Assembly (NCBI GenBank): GCA_024610705.1
Contig: JANDEH010000009.1
Span: 50,453,565-50,517,564, forward strand
Direction of reading: 5' to 3'
Source of the DNA: Tetragnatha versicolor
Taxonomy: Eukaryota; Arthropoda; Arachnida; Araneae; Tetragnathidae
Length of the DNA: 64,000 bases
Shown: positions 25,661 through 39,800 of the stretch, piece by piece
Layout of the letters: each line of letters starts with the position of its first letter
Position numbering within the stretch: the stretch's first letter is position 1
Translations under genes and position numbers: made by a program
Notes under the pieces: model-generated
Databases searched by the model: none
What the model was told of the DNA's origin: nothing
The model's input: the letters and a program-made list of their open reading frames with translations, nothing else

Positions 25661-27015
25661 CATCTTGCTATGAAATATAATTTGAGAGAAGCCCCAAGTC
25701 TAAAGGTTTCACAAATATCTTGACAAACTCAAGTCTTCCATCATTTTTGACATCCATATATCATAAGATGAATAGAGTTGGTAATCTTTAGAGAATAGAG
25801 TAGGCTTCATAGGCTATAAGACGTGGTAATTTATGAAAATTCAAATCATAATTTTGATTAGGGGGGACCTCGAAATTTTTAGAGCTAGATTAAAAAATTG
25901 ATTTGCGCCTCTTATTAGTTTTTAATTAAAGGATTATGAATAACCAGATTCTTCATTACTTAGATTGCTTTTTAACAAGAATAAAAGTGCACTTTTAATT
26001 ATTATTGCGTCATGTCTTTATATCTATCTTATAAAAGAAAATCTAATCTCTCGAATCTCAACCTTTTTGATGTTTTTAGAAATAGCAATTAGTGATTATT
26101 AACAATGATGGCTAGAAGAAAAATATTATTTTGGAAATAGTTTTACAAGAATGTATAAAACTAAATTTTGATTTATTCCGAAGTATAAAATTTTTAATAG
26201 TTTGAAGCCTTTTGAATGTTAATTTTCCAAAGTTTAAGGATGTTATAAATAACAAGCACAAATAAAAAGCTTTATATTCCTCTTCAATAATTTTCTCATC
26301 ATTCATTTATTTTTACCGATTAGTTTGAAAACTAACACATGATAAAATATACACCTTCTAATATCATTATATTAATACATTTGCACTAGTGTTTAAGTTA
26401 AAAATTTCAATTTAATACATGTAATTTGTTTTTGAATTCATGTTGTTGAATTATCCTTTGTATTATCATTATTTTTTAAAACTTAAATGAATATGTTAAT
26501 TAATTTACATCTGTAATATCTTTTCCCAAGAGAAGTTAACTTTTTCTCCTTTTGTCAGACACCTATTATGGCTTTAAAGGTAACAAAAGAAAAGCTGGTT
26601 AGTTAATATTTTTATTTACTAAGGATGTTACTAGTAGTCATATTTATCATTGAATATATCCATTGTATCCTTTCAAAACTTTACCTTACCTCGATCTAAG
26701 CAAGCTATTCCTCGCTCTCTTTTTATCAAATAATTTAAGTGTAACAAAACAAGTGTTACTAAACTAGTTTAATTAATATAATTTCCAATAATAATATTAC
26801 CAAACATAGGATTATTTAAACAATAATCTTTCTCTCCAGACCAGAGATCTACAAAATATGAACTCATCATACCCAGCCAAACGTTTATTGAATTCCCAGT
26901 CAGCCAAACGAATGAATATTAAGAGGATGTGACTGCGGCCAATTTTTTCAAAAAGATAAAGTTATAAAAATATATTCAGTATATTTACACAAACTCTTAC
27001 AATCATATATGATGT
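25661..27015. other. AT-rich intronic DNA, nothing recognised
   Basis: AT-rich, including a 64-codon AT-driven frame I do not call. Confidence 0.4.
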
Positions 27016-27019
27016 CATT

Positions 27020-27720
27020 ACCAGATGATTGGCGTACTCGACACAAAATGCTAACTTTAGCTTTAAATTTGTTTTTTTCCTAACAGCTTTTGTTAACAGC
27101 TCCATATGTTATTTTTTCATGAATTAATTATCCCCAGTGGTTGGTATCTAACTGATTATGCTACATTCAATCCGATAAAATTAATTTATCTCCGAAATAC
27201 CTCTCTGCAATCTTATTCAATAAACTACCAAATGAAATCCAATCGGAATCTAATATCCGTTATTTTAAAAAACACTGCATTTATTTTATTATTTATAATA
27301 TTAATACAGAGGAAATATTTCAAATCAGTCAGGTTAATATCAAACTTGAGTTAATAATACTTTTATTAATAAACTCCTTTAGCCAGCCAAGTCCCCCCTT
27401 TCTTTTTTCTTTTTTTAACAACTCACTAAAATTGGAAATCTGTGAACTCATGGACGAGCTGTGGCTCCTTTGGAACGTATTTGCAATTGTATTTTTTCTT
27501 TTCTTTTAATTCTGTGTAAACTTTTGTGAATCTATGTTTTAGAGTTTGTAAATGTTTGTTTTTGTTAATAAATTGAAATTGAATTGAATTGAAATTCTTT
27601 CGGAAAGTATTGTATCCTGTCTTTTTATACCTCAAAGGTCTGTATGCCATAACAGGAATCTATATCACAAAATTTCCCTACACAAATAACGGGGTATTCT
27701 GGCAGCACATTTTAGAGAAT
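27020..27720 (+). mobile_element. SINE-like repeat, copy 1, split by a nested insertion
   Basis: Matches 61945-62245 in order: GGCGTACTCGAC, AATCCGATAAAATTAATTTA, then after a ~400-base gap GTATTGTATCCTGT, GTATGC and TCTGGCAGCA. The second copy has these blocks uninterrupted, so 27215-27598 approximates an inserted segment. Its head (GCGTACTCGAC) resembles a tRNA-derived A-box region better seen in copy 2. Confidence 0.6.
27215..27598 (+). mobile_element. Probable LINE 3' tail nested in the SINE-like copy
   Basis: Ends AATAAATTGAAATTGAATTG with further TTGAA repeats to 27592. Such a pentamer tail after AATAAA is typical of some non-LTR retrotransposon 3' ends. No reverse transcriptase sequence remains; the left edge is approximate. 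Confidence 0.4.
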
Positions 27721-27739
27721 CCTGTCAAAAATGAACAAG

Positions 27740-28200
27740 TTTTTTTTTACAGTGTGGGACTTTGTGAGGTCAGCAAATGCATCTTTGGAGATCCCTCCTA
27801 GACGAGAGACTCGTGCGCTACCTTTCGGTGTCGTCGCAAAACCAGAGGGATTCGATGAGTTCTTGACAAGCCAAATATGCGAGAGAAGCACAGGTGTTGA
27901 ATGCAAGCAAGCCGTGAAAACCCGTTTAGTGACTCGGGATCTTGATAACCTTTCCCTTAACTCCACCCAACTAACGTTAACTTCCAGAGATATATGGTCG
28001 AGTTCCTTCTCTACCCCCAGAAGAGTGCGATACTGGAATACAGGCTGGGTGTAGGAGGACAGAGCGTCTCTGTTCTTCTGTTACGGATACTACTTCGCTA
28101 ACTACCTCGATCCCTGTGGGGACGGACAACGGGGGATTGATTCCTAACTATCTTGCGTGCCGTATTTTAGAGGGTTTTGGTTATTACCGCCGAAAGAAAA
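27740..28200. promoter_or_regulatory. GC-richer unique island
   Basis: Non-repetitive. Open frames on both strands (107 codons plus, 84 codons minus) overlap and show no domain, so coding is doubtful. Confidence 0.3.
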
Positions 28201-30539
28201 ATATTAGCATAGTGTAGGTAGTCTGAAAGGATGGAGAAAGCTTTGAGAGAACGCATTTATAAACTAGATTTTTTTTGGTCTTTTGAAAGGCATAGTTGTA
28301 AAGTAAGTGATGTATACTTGTAAATGAATCATGAATCTACAATCAACGAGATTGAAATAATGGGAATTACGGATATATAGGTAGTAAATAAAGTATTCAA
28401 CAAAAACAAGAAATGCATAGAAATAGTTAATGTATGGAATATGTTATGAAATAGTTAATTACTGTAGTACTATTTAGAAATATTAAACATCACATAAACA
28501 TAAACATAATGATTACAAAGTATGATGAATGTTTCGTAATGCGGGCATAAGGGTTGAAAATTATGCGTTTACAAAAATGAATGAAACAATGTCTGACAGT
28601 TTACTGATCAGTATTTAGAAATGGAGAGGAGTATTACCAATGAATTAACTATTTTAGTAATAATATTCGGAAGGATTAACCATTTCGGGACTCCATTTTT
28701 CGATTTTTAATGCAATAGTATTCCCTTTATTTTAATGGTCAATGAAATCATTGATTTCATTTTAATAGTTGATTTTGTTGATTGTTAATTTCATTTTAAC
28801 AGTAAATGAAATTGTTCATTTCATTATGAAAAGTTTTTTAGCATCTATCAATAAATACTATCTAGTTAAATTTAAAATAGCCATTAAAATTAAAACTTCT
28901 AAGCATCTAAAAGAATAAAAATAAAAACAAATATCCGGCAGATATAAATAATGTAGATTAAAAATAATGTAGATATAAATAATGTAGATTTAGAAACATG
29001 GAACACATGCTGAGTTTAAAAACACAATAGAAAAAATAATGGTTTCAAGTTACTATACCAAGTAATGAAGCAGTAAAGAATTCCAGGTTAAAAAGCTAAA
29101 CGCAAAAGAAAGCTCCGTTTCAATTTTAAACATGAAAAGTTAAATACAATGCTGATTATTCCATAAAGAAATCCGATTTCCTACACGCAGAGAAGGTATT
29201 ACGATCCTTTTGAAAATTCCATCTTTCCTAAAATGAACTATTGCTCTATAGAGGGAAAGATAAATGCAGTAATGTTCGCAAATTCATTCATATTTATTTG
29301 TCTCCGTAGGGTGCCACTTGAAAACACTCTGCATCAATCGTCATATGGCGAGGAATAACAATTGGAAAACGAAGTCTAATATTCCTGTTTTTTGTTTAAG
29401 GTTTTCGCTAGGTGCTCTCTCGGCAGGTATTGACTCTAATATGCCAGAAATGATAACTTATGAGCTTGTTTTGTCAAACGCGATGGAGGTTTCAATTGTG
29501 GCTGAAATTCAATAATTTCAAATGACGTCTTTTTATTTTTGGGAAATTTAAATTTCCTGTTATAGTTTACACATTAGAGCCTTTTATAGGTTTTCTATTC
29601 CAAAATTATATTGGCGTAGTGAAAATATGATATATTGTAATAGGACTTTCAAACACTCAAATTTGGTAAAATTCTAAAACAATATGGGGGTATTAAGGAG
29701 CATTAAAACATATGCAAGAAACATAGCCAAGTTCGATTATAGTTTTACTAAATTTCTTATAAGCAGTTTATATTGTTTTTAAATTCGATAAAAGTATTAA
29801 GAAAATCTTGCATTTATTTTTATAACTATTTCTCAAAAACAAATAATCTTGTAATTAGATAATTAGTTTAGTAAACAAAACCAACAACTTCTCAATGATC
29901 ATACAACAGTTATCCAGTTGGAAAGTTTCGATAAATATTTGGGTCTGCATTACGTCGTAGACTTATTAACGGGTGTTTTTTTTAATTAATTTTCATATTT
30001 AATCCTTTTTGAACCATACATTGGAAGGAGAGAAAAATTATGGGAGCAAGAGGAGAATATGATAAAAGAAGGGGACAAAAAATTCTCATAGTTTTTGAGG
30101 AGTTTCATCCCATCAAACCCCTTCTTTGTTTTAGGATACCTATTATAATCCATTAAATAATTATACATTTACATATTTCTAGTATTTAGTGGTGCAGACT
30201 CTAAAAGTCGAGTAAATATCAGTATAATTAAAGAGATACAAAGACATATTAGCGCAAAAGCAGCTTAAAATAGTGTCTAATTTACTACACTAAAAGCCAA
30301 TATTAGTAATTGTAAAAGGAGAAGTATTCAAAAACACTTCAGTAGTTTTTTTTAATTTAATTTGCTTTGAAATTTGTTCATCAAGTTGCCACTGATGAGT
30401 CCCCTTTTACAGTTCCTAGTAATTACCCTATAGGTACTTTTAATAAACAATTTTCTTAATTTTATTGAATATATTGTATCAATTTCGAATAAAAACCCAA
30501 TAATTTTAGAACTACACATGGGGTGACTCCAACTTTCCA
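28201..30539. repeat. AT-rich DNA with small tandem repeats
   Basis: A ~32-bp unit (TTTTAAYAGT...ATGAAAT...ATTTCA) recurs three times at 28732-28826. AATAATGTAGAT words recur at 28948-28990. Otherwise nothing recognised. Confidence 0.5.
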
Positions 30540-31240
30540 ATATAAACCAGCAAGTCTCACCTAGCATGCCCCCAACTCAAAGCGGCATTTCTTTGCAAGT
30601 TTGCTCAAGCAACTCATCCATAAGTAACTCCCCATCGCAGACACGGGACCGCACAGGGGGGTCACCCCTGATGCCTCGGCAAGGCATGTACCGCAAGAAA
30701 ATGAGCGGGCGGCACTCTCTGCCACAGAGACAGGGGTCAAGGGGTCCCTGTACCTCAACTCCAAGCGTACACTTTAGCGTCAAGTCAGACCTAGCGTCTT
30801 ATGACCGCCCGACCCATTAATCACCATTAAAAAAAGCATGGGAAAGCCTAGTCCCCTATCTTGACAGGAATCAAGATTCCTGTCAAGATAGGGGGAGTCT
30901 CAGGCTGAACTCCATGCTTTCTCCCTATCTGATTTACGATTTGGGCGTTTCGAGACGCTTGTAATGTGGCGCGAGCCTTACAGCAAGTGTTGTCTCTGCT
31001 CCGGGACCCAAAAGGGTGGTGTGCGACCCCAAGACGCCGGGGAAGGTGGAACCCTCGTCTACCTGGGCAGATTTTGTTGAGGTTCCGAAGGGATCGAATA
31101 ACGCAGGGTGGGGTAATTTGAGAAAGTGGCCTTAAGAGAGGGAAGGGGCATTGTAATAGTCCTCAATGGACATCAATTTGGGGCCCCGAAACTATTGTTG
31201 AGCCGTCTTTCTGTGTAGATTTATCAGGTGCTTGTCAAAA
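30540..31240. other. GC-rich island containing a perfect 20-bp-arm hairpin
   Basis: Among the most GC-rich non-coding stretches here. CCCCTATCTTGACAGGAATC (30853-30872) is followed after AA by its exact reverse complement (30875-30894). Weaker outer pairing (AAAGCATGG...CCATGCTTT) extends the fold to about 30834-30921. Overlapping frames on both strands at 30561-30820 are Cys/Pro-rich but match no family I know. It could be a remnant of a mobile element or a regulatory island. Confidence 0.45.
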
Positions 31241-32590
31241 GGTGAGGGGTGTTGCGCTGGTTGTAGGGCGGTGGGAGTTCAGTTTGGAGGGATAAGGTTT
31301 CATAGATCTTAAATGAATAACAACAAGAGAGATTGCTTATTTTGCTGGAGTTTTTCTTACCTAAGTATAGGAGATGCTTTTTTAACTTCAATCTACTTGG
31401 ACCCAAAATAAAGACAAGAACAAAACCCTTCCCATTATTTACATATGTATCTTAGAATGATAAGAAGAAGTTAAGGAACTCGAAAGTTTGGATACAGACA
31501 AGAGGTTTTAAAGGATTACAAACATTATTTTTGTTGGGTAGGAAAAAAGACTAAGTTATATTCTTTTTGTGGTGAAAATTTTACAGCAAGCGAGAAGGAA
31601 CTTTCGAGTAATATTAATTTATTTTAAATAATCACATAAGTTCAAACAATTTTTAAATCAACTAAACACATTTGCTGATCCAATACTTGATTGTACGTGC
31701 AAAATGTGTGTTACTAATCCGTTTTCTCGTGTTAGATTCTAGGAACTGCTTTGCTTTATATAAATGTGCAGAAATGTGCCTAGTCAATAAATTGAACTAA
31801 TAACATTTTAAGAAATATTTTTTAAAATCAAAGTTGCAGTTAAATTTAACGGTAGAAGAATTTACACCTTAATTTGAAAAATTACTCAAAGCCTTCCCCA
31901 TTTAGTTCTTTTCAAAACATGGAAGTAGATTATAATTTCTTTGCATTACATATTTGCCAATCATAAGTATGAAACCGTTAAAAACTCCCTCGACAAAATC
32001 TGATTCAAAACAGATATCATGCCAAAGCATAGTACGGGCTTCACAAATTGATTATTTGAATAATCGTCATAAGTATTAACATAAAATGACACTTAAGATG
32101 CAGGTAATCACTGATCTTGCGCTGCGGTGATTTACATCAAAAATTGATTATTTCAAACATGATGTGAACTGTCAATATCAATACTGAATTCACCCAATGC
32201 TACTGTACATAACTCTGTACTGATTATCCTTTTTATGGAGAAATATCTGCTAATTAATTTTCATGTATTTTTATTAAAACATTTTAGTCATATATTAAAT
32301 TAATAAAAATAAGTTTTTGAATTCAACATCCAACGTATTAGAATTGGTACTACCTATAGAATTTTTGTGCATTTTCTCTCTTTCATTCTTGTAGATTATT
32401 TTAACTTGGATACTTGATTTTATTCTCATTGTACCACCCTCTTTTATTTATTATACGGGTATAAGTTCTTAATTTTAAAAAATTATCATTTATACTTCAT
32501 CATTTATAGAATACCTTTGCACTTACATTTATAACATTAATAAATTCTATAATGAAAATTTAAGTTTTATTTTATTAAAATATGAAAATT
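31241..32590. other. AT-rich intronic DNA, nothing recognised
   Basis: No repeat or credible frame. Confidence 0.4.
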
Positions 32591-32599
32591 TCTATTAAA

Positions 32600-32885
32600 C
32601 AAATTTTATATAAATGTTCACCAAGACAAAATTTATGATTAAACTGAAATTTATCATAACTAAAAATGTTAATATTTACAAGTATTATATATTATATTCA
32701 TCAATTAAATTTTAATGAGTTGCATTTTGTTAAAATGTTTATGACAATTGCTATTGAAATTGTTTTATAAAAAATGTTCACTACGACTAAAATTATCACT
32801 TAACTGAAGTTTATCATAACTAAAATTTAACAACAATTGATAAGTATTATATAGTAACTCATAAATTAAATTTCAATTAAAATTT
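32600..32885. repeat. Diverged tandem duplication, ~160-bp period
   Basis: AAATGTTCACYAMGAC, CTGAARTTTATCATAACTAA, AAGTATTATATA and AAATTAAATTT recur in the same order about 160 bases apart. Confidence 0.55.
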
Positions 32886-33172
32886 AAAAAAAACATTGTG
32901 TAATATAAATTTAACAAATATATAAATTTAACTTTATAATGAACTGAATTATATCGTTATCAATCGATTCTTTTGAGACAACTGAAATTTACAATTGTTT
33001 TTTATTAAATAATTTGCAATGCGATAACTATAAATTAGTTTTTAATACGATATATTTGTTCAATTTAAAAAAATCAATATTCTAATATAACATTATAAAA
33101 AATTGGCAGTAAATATAACTAAATTTTAATGGAAATTGACATTTCGTTGGAATAATTGATCAAAAAACTGAC

Positions 33173-33836
33173 TTAAGGCTATGGTATACACCAAAAATTA
33201 AAACTAAAACTTTTTTGTAATTCTTAACCTACATTCTTAAATTTTCAGTGTTTGTTTATAAGCATGATCAAACACCCCACACAAATTTTAAAATAAAAAA
33301 CTTGGTTAGTTTTTTTTAATTTTAATTTTAAACAAAAATTAACTAAATTTCAAAATGTTCCATGCGGCTTCAGTTTAACCTGACAATTTCAAAACTTCCC
33401 TAAAATATCCTTCTTTAGTGTAAAATTAAATTCTTGTAGAAATCAGTTGGTGTGAAAAAAATATCCGTCAAAATAAATGAAATTTTTACAATTCTTACAA
33501 TATTTTCAACAAAAAAAGTGCGTAAATGACCATACTTTTTAAAATATATTTTATGTCATTCCCAATTATATAAGAACTTATAAACCATTAACTATTTATA
33601 TCAAATCAAGTAAAATTTTGAAAATTTTTTAAAAACTAAGCCGCATGGAACATTTTGAAATTTAGTTAATTTTTTCTTTAAATTTAAATTTTAAAAAAAC
33701 TAACAAATTTTTTTATTTGAAAATTTGTGAGTGGTGTTTGATCATGTTTATAAACAAACTCTGAAAATTTTAAGAGTGCAGGTTAAGAATTACAAAAAAA
33801 ATTAGTTTTAGTTTTTGGTGTGTACCATAGCCTTAA
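33173..33836. mobile_element. TTAA-flanked fold-back MITE, subfamily 3 (664 bp)
   Basis: Left end TTAAGGCTATGGTATACACC; right end read inward TTAAGGCTATGGTACACACC. The arms are inverted copies for about 200 bases, inward to the CCATGCGGCTT / AAGCCGCATGG pair at about 33361 and 33637. No coding capacity. Confidence 0.85.
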
Positions 33837-33865
33837 ATCACGACTAATGTTGCCAAAACAAACTT

Positions 33866-34290
33866 ATGAAAACTAGCTGGTTAATCTCCCTAATTCATTT
33901 CGAGCGAGCGCGGGGAAAAGCAAACGTTTCTAGATCACACACAAAAAGAGAATTATTACGCACACACATCGATTCATTGCCACAAGAAGAAATCAAAAGC
34001 TGCGCCCAACAGTCTGAATGCATAAACGAAGTTCTCAAGTTTGTTGGTCATGCCCTCAATTTTAAAGTCAATGATAAAGTAAAAATATTCACGAAGGTGG
34101 GTGCCTTTACTCAGTTTTCCATCCTCGTGTGCCCTTGAGTGCCAAAGGAAATCTAATTTGTGTGGTAAATGCAGATCAGCACAAACAGGATTACAGCCTT
34201 GCTAGACTGAGTGTCATATTAGTACAAGGTGATGAAGCAGGTGTGCTTGCGGGATATCAGCTGTGCACCCAATAACATCCTTATTGATTG
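33866..34290. promoter_or_regulatory. Unique mid-GC island
   Basis: A 90-codon plus-strand frame (33866-34138) has no motif. Composition differs from the AT-rich flanks. Confidence 0.3.
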
Positions 34291-36019
34291 AGGACTTAGA
34301 GAAAGGGAAATAGATTTTGAAAATTCAATAATACACAGAAATTTTAAGCTGCTAATTTTGTTTTAATACTTATTGGAGGAATATGATGACTTTATTCATC
34401 TTTTTTCTTTGTTTTTTTTTGTGTTGAGTTACTTTTAAAAAATTTTAAACTAAATAACAATTAGTTACATTTTATGTGCGAATTAAAATTTAGTCTCTGT
34501 ACAGGTAAAATTAATTTAATATTTCAATGTTTAAGATTATTGATACTATGATAGTTATTAAAGTTATGGTGAAGAATTTTAAAAACCATTTCATTCAAAC
34601 ATTTTCTTTTTATTACAAGTATTTTTAAGAACATTGTTTTCAAAATAAACATTAAATTTTGAAAATATTTTATATTTTAAATATCCTTATACTAAAAAGA
34701 GTAGAAACAAAATGTAGTGCAAGTGTAAAATATTGATAGAAGTATATTTTTTTACCTTGAAGTGTTAGAAGAGTTTTAACTCTGAATTCTGCGTTACATA
34801 AAAAGAGAAATTGAATAAGGCAAATTTAAAATTATCTAACATGCAAATATTAAACATGTATTTCATAGCACGTCAATAAATTATTTTTATTTATTTCTTA
34901 TTCTTTTTATATTAGAATATCTATCTAAAATAAAATATTGATATATTTTATTAATAATGATATTTTTTGTAAAAAGTATTATTGATACATTTGGTAGTAT
35001 AAAATCTTATTAACAAAAATTAATGTTGATGCCATTATAGTTATTCTTTTATTTTAAAGTTCATTGTTGGGTTAAATTAGAAAATAAGAACTTAATAAAT
35101 TGGATATTATGCATTTATAAAGACGAATTAAATATGCTAAAATGAATTTATTTGAAAAAATATATTTAAGTATTAAAATTTTGTAATACATTATAATATT
35201 TTTGTAATACATTAAACATTGTACTTTTATCCATATTGATATTTTGCATTATGTAAAAAGATAAATTATATAAAAATGTAAAACTGGGGGGAATTAACTC
35301 GAAAAAACAGTTTAAAGTGATAAAATTTTTTTGCAATGCATTAAAAATTGTATTTATATATATTTCTTTATATCATAAAAATTAAAATTATAAATCACAT
35401 AAACAGATATACTTAACTAGTACTTCACGTGTTATGAAAAAAATAAAGATTGAAAGATTGATTAATGTCAACCAAACACTACTTTAATGCATAATTATGT
35501 ATCAATTCTTTCAAATTATAAAAGTAGTACAAATGATAAATCTATCGTCTTTTTAAGCTACTTCACTAAAATATGAAAAACTTCTAAACTTGAAAGAAAA
35601 TATCTGAACACATTTATACACTTTCATTTTATAAAGCCACTTTGTAGCTTTCAGTTAACATTAAGTATAGCTTTAACTGCTACATTGAGATTGTCCTAGT
35701 TATTTTAAATTATTTAATAATTCAGTTTTATAAAATAATTAGTTATTTTCAATTATTTTATAATTCTAATCCCCATTTTTTATATTTATTTTTTAACTTG
35801 GTTTCATCACTATATAAGAATATATTCTCAGTAAAATTATTGCAAAGGATAAAAAAATTAAAATCAATTCAGGGATATTGTAAATTACTTATCCAGGGAT
35901 ATATCCAATCAGTAATATTGAACAAATACTGATATTTACGACAGTCGTGAATACATTTAAAGGGAATGATTTCGTCACATTCTGGAAAGCTATTAAAAAA
36001 TAATACAACTCTACTTTAC
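34291..36019. repeat. Very AT-rich DNA with a diverged ~135-bp duplication
   Basis: At about 35175-35400 a segment with TGYAATRCATTAAAMATTGTA and a following AT block appears twice. Otherwise featureless. Confidence 0.4.
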
Positions 36020-36880
36020 CTTACAACAGAAATGATTTAAATCACGCGGCAGAAAAAAACTGCTTCCATTTCAAAAGCGGGTAAAAAAACGAGTTGAAAT
36101 ATATCCCCCACGTCACCCTACGAAGTCTTATTTATGCCAGCAATAGTTTTATAGCACCGGATATACACCACAGAAGGAAAAGATTCCAATCGTAATTCAT
36201 ACGTTGGGCAAAAGATGTTCAGCCGTGGATAAATCAGGAAGGAAACCCGAGAGCTCGAAAGTTGCGAAATTTTTCACCACCTCAGCGGGAATATCGTCAG
36301 TTTTACTAAGTACCCTATATTAGCTGCTCCTCGGCGAATCAATATACCCCGGACGGACGATGTAAGTGAAGATCTCGGGGATGGATTCGGAAAAACCTTT
36401 AAAAATAACCGGTTTGGTGGCAGGCTAGAAAAAAGGTGACAAGTTGAGAAACGTATGCCCCCAAAGAGTCAGACAAACAACTGGCTTTCTCTAGTGCATG
36501 TCGTCCCTACTCAGCTCAGTACGGCATCAAGATAACAAGGTGTGTTGCAATTTATATAAAGACTAGATGCCAAAGATCTTGGGTGGCCCGGTATAAGTGT
36601 TATCTCCCCGCCTCTCCCACTACAGGAACAAAAAATTCGGTCCTTCTCACGACTTAAATTCGCTAAGTCGGATTCCTCCAAATAAGTCACTTTTCGTTAA
36701 TGGGCAAAAAATGTAAGCCTAACTTCCTACCGAGGAAGTTATCATTATTTGACACCAAAAAGGTCTTCTGCTTTGTGATAAGGTCATATTTCAATCTGGG
36801 CTAGGGTGAATGGCGGGGATCTATCTGTCAAGTTGGGACGCCATACTAAGCTCCATTACTGGCTCTTGACGCGTAAGACG
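36020..36880. promoter_or_regulatory. Long GC-richer unique island
   Basis: Complex DNA with TTTATG/TTTTATAG AT cores of the posterior-Hox/caudal type near 36130-36155 and no significant frame. Candidate enhancer by composition only. Confidence 0.35.
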
Positions 36881-39800
36881 GCTACAAGTAGTCTTTAAAA
36901 GCTGATATACAGGAACTTAGGGATGATATGAGAGATATGCAAGGTGAATGTCTAGTCCTTCACTGCTTTTTTCACACTTTCCGAGGTTTTTTTTCGAGGA
37001 AATAAAAGCAAGTTTCCTGAAATATTTTTCAAACAAGTGGAAGGTTCTGATCTGATGGTTACGAAGTGATGTTTCTTTTATTATAACGGGCATCACACAC
37101 TTTAAAAAATATCGACAAGTTCCCAACATAATATTTCTTTTATAAAAAGAATATTCTAGCATACATTTTAAATTTTTTATGTAAAAAGAGACAGCATAGT
37201 ATATAATTTTTTGAGTAAAAAAAAATTTAGAAAACAGGGGAGGAAATGTACGTAAAGACGTCCCAATTTAGAATTCAAAGTTACTAAAGAATACGACCGG
37301 AGGAACTAAAATTTATATGAAACTGGTGACTATTAAAATACTCCCATAATCTCTTTATAAATCATAATTTTATGAGTATATTTATGGGAAAAGGGAATAC
37401 TTCGGAAGTTGAAGATTTTTGACCTTAATGCTCAATGAAAATATTGAATTGAAAATTTAAGGCTGCACCTCAAATAACATTCTTAGCTAAAAAAACATGT
37501 CAATCGCACCTTGAGTTTGTTATCATTTAATTCTAAGATAGAACAAACACTGAAATGCTCGCATAATTAAAAAGTTCTTGCTGAAATTAAATTACAGAAA
37601 CACTGTCATGGAGAAACTGAGCGCATTAAGTAAAAACTCACAAGAACAACACAACAATGGTTTGAAATATTCGTTTTCAATTATACCTTCGACCGGCTGG
37701 CTATTAATCCTCAAGAAAATTTTAAATCCCGTCAATCACCACTCCTCATATATCCAAACAAAACTCAAAAAGGTGGGCGAATTTGCGCGAGTAGAATTGA
37801 TGTTCGGCTTCCACTACTCAATCATATTTATCAACTTCGGACTGAAATAAATATGTTAAAGCTGATTTCAATTGTCATTAAAATACTTGAACCGTAAATA
37901 CCTTTGCAATGTACAATTCTTTTCATAATTCAATTACGTTAGACTGGTTAATTCCAAATATTTTAATGTTAACATAATCAAACAAATATTTACAAGTAAA
38001 TTAAATATGAAAATTTGCTAAGAAAGATACGTGTGACTGGATAGTTTCTATTGGAAAAGAGGACTAGAAAGGTTTCTAAAAATTTTGGAAACCTTTGCGT
38101 CAGAAGATCCTATTTATATTATTAAAAAGGGCAAGTTTTTCAAGGCATGTATATTTTACATTGCTTAAAATTTAAATTTAAGGTTTAATTACATTACTTC
38201 TACCTGCTACATAGTTAAAATAAGTTACCTTATTATACTACATTATGTTAACACTTTTATAAGAGAGTTATTTATTAAAATTTTGTTACAATTAGGTATA
38301 CATTTTAACACTAAACTTACCATTTTACTATTTTACTTAGTATTTGATAGTACACATTATTGCATTTATTTATTACACAGTTACCAATTAGGTTCAAATT
38401 ATATAAAATTTATTTTATATATTACACTTTTTTAATACTAACAAACGCTTTCAAATATTTTCATCTTATGAAAAGTGTAAGACGTTTGAAATTTTAAAAA
38501 CTCAATCAATCAATTATTTAAAGCCAAAATCTTCAAAAATACAGAATTTGTGTGTTAATTCTAGTTTTTGCTACTTAAAATAATAAAACGTAATTCACAT
38601 TTATTGAAAAGGTAAGGAATGAAGAGACTACTGAGAGGCATAAAAGAATTAGCGTCAAATGTACTGGCTTACAATAGACATAAAATTCACGTTAAAATGT
38701 CTTAAGTCCACGTGTACATTTGCAACTGTAGTCACGTATACGAAATTCCCAAAATAGAGAACAGGTGTATCGATGGGAAACCCGTAATTAATTCTCGAAA
38801 TCAGCATATTTCAAGTCAAATTAACTTTTATAAAAATTTTCTTCCTTAACTGATTCACATCATAAGAACTAAATGTAAGAAGAACAAAGAAGGTCACTAC
38901 ATATCATTGAATGAGCGTGTCTCACTCGAACAAGTTCTGTATGAGAACCACTCACGATAGAAGAATATATGGGAAGCATGAAAAGCAGTGATTAATTTAA
39001 ATGCATTCAGTTGTATTGATCGAACGACAGACTACTTCAAGGACCAATACCCAGGTGTAGCTTGTTTCCAGTATCTGCTTTTTAAGAACGCAAACATAAA
39101 GCCAAAAGAGTGGGTGTAGAGTTATTGATACAGAGGGTCAAAACGCGTACTTGGTATTCCGTTTTAAGATCAAAATTAATTTATGATGCGGAGTTTGTGT
39201 GTCCAGATCACAGATACAATCCTCGATCAATTTAGTATGTAACTACTCACTCTGAGGGGTTTTTTGATTTGCAAGAGGAATATTAATTTATATCCACTAA
39301 TACCGGAAAAAAATTCGGCCTGAATAAATCACTCGAATTAGCATCTTTCAAGAGCATTGTGTAACACAAGAAGCATTTCCTCAAACTTTCTGTGTGCTAA
39401 GATACTACAGCAATGGATCTTAATCCGATGCATGATACGCAAATATGAGTCTTGAAATTTTGTCTTACTCATCGTTAATAGTAATTCTAAACTACATAAA
39501 TAGTTTGTTGTTTATATTAGTTAACATCATAACAGTTTAAGAATGCCATAATACATAAGGTATTTTAAGATAAGTTTTCCATTTTAAATTTTTTTATTAC
39601 GATGTTTGTGGGGAAGGGATCTTCAGTCTTTGCAAAATAAAAGTTTTTGTTTTATTTCACAAAATTGGACATAACTCTGCTCATACACTCAGGGTATGTT
39701 TATTTAAGGGTAAGAATTTATTATAAAAATTCACTCGAATTAACCCTTTCAATCTTAGCCACCCCGAAACTACCATAGGATTCTATGGAAATCTTGGGCG

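Noticed and set aside
27712..28054. Overlapping frames on both strands in the 27.7-28.2 kb island
   Set aside because: Open on both strands because of composition; neither product resembles a known family.
30561..30820. Cys/Pro-rich overlapping frames considered as a retroelement gag or zinc-knuckle fragment
   Set aside because: No CCHC spacing or reverse transcriptase motif can be made out, and three frames are open at once.
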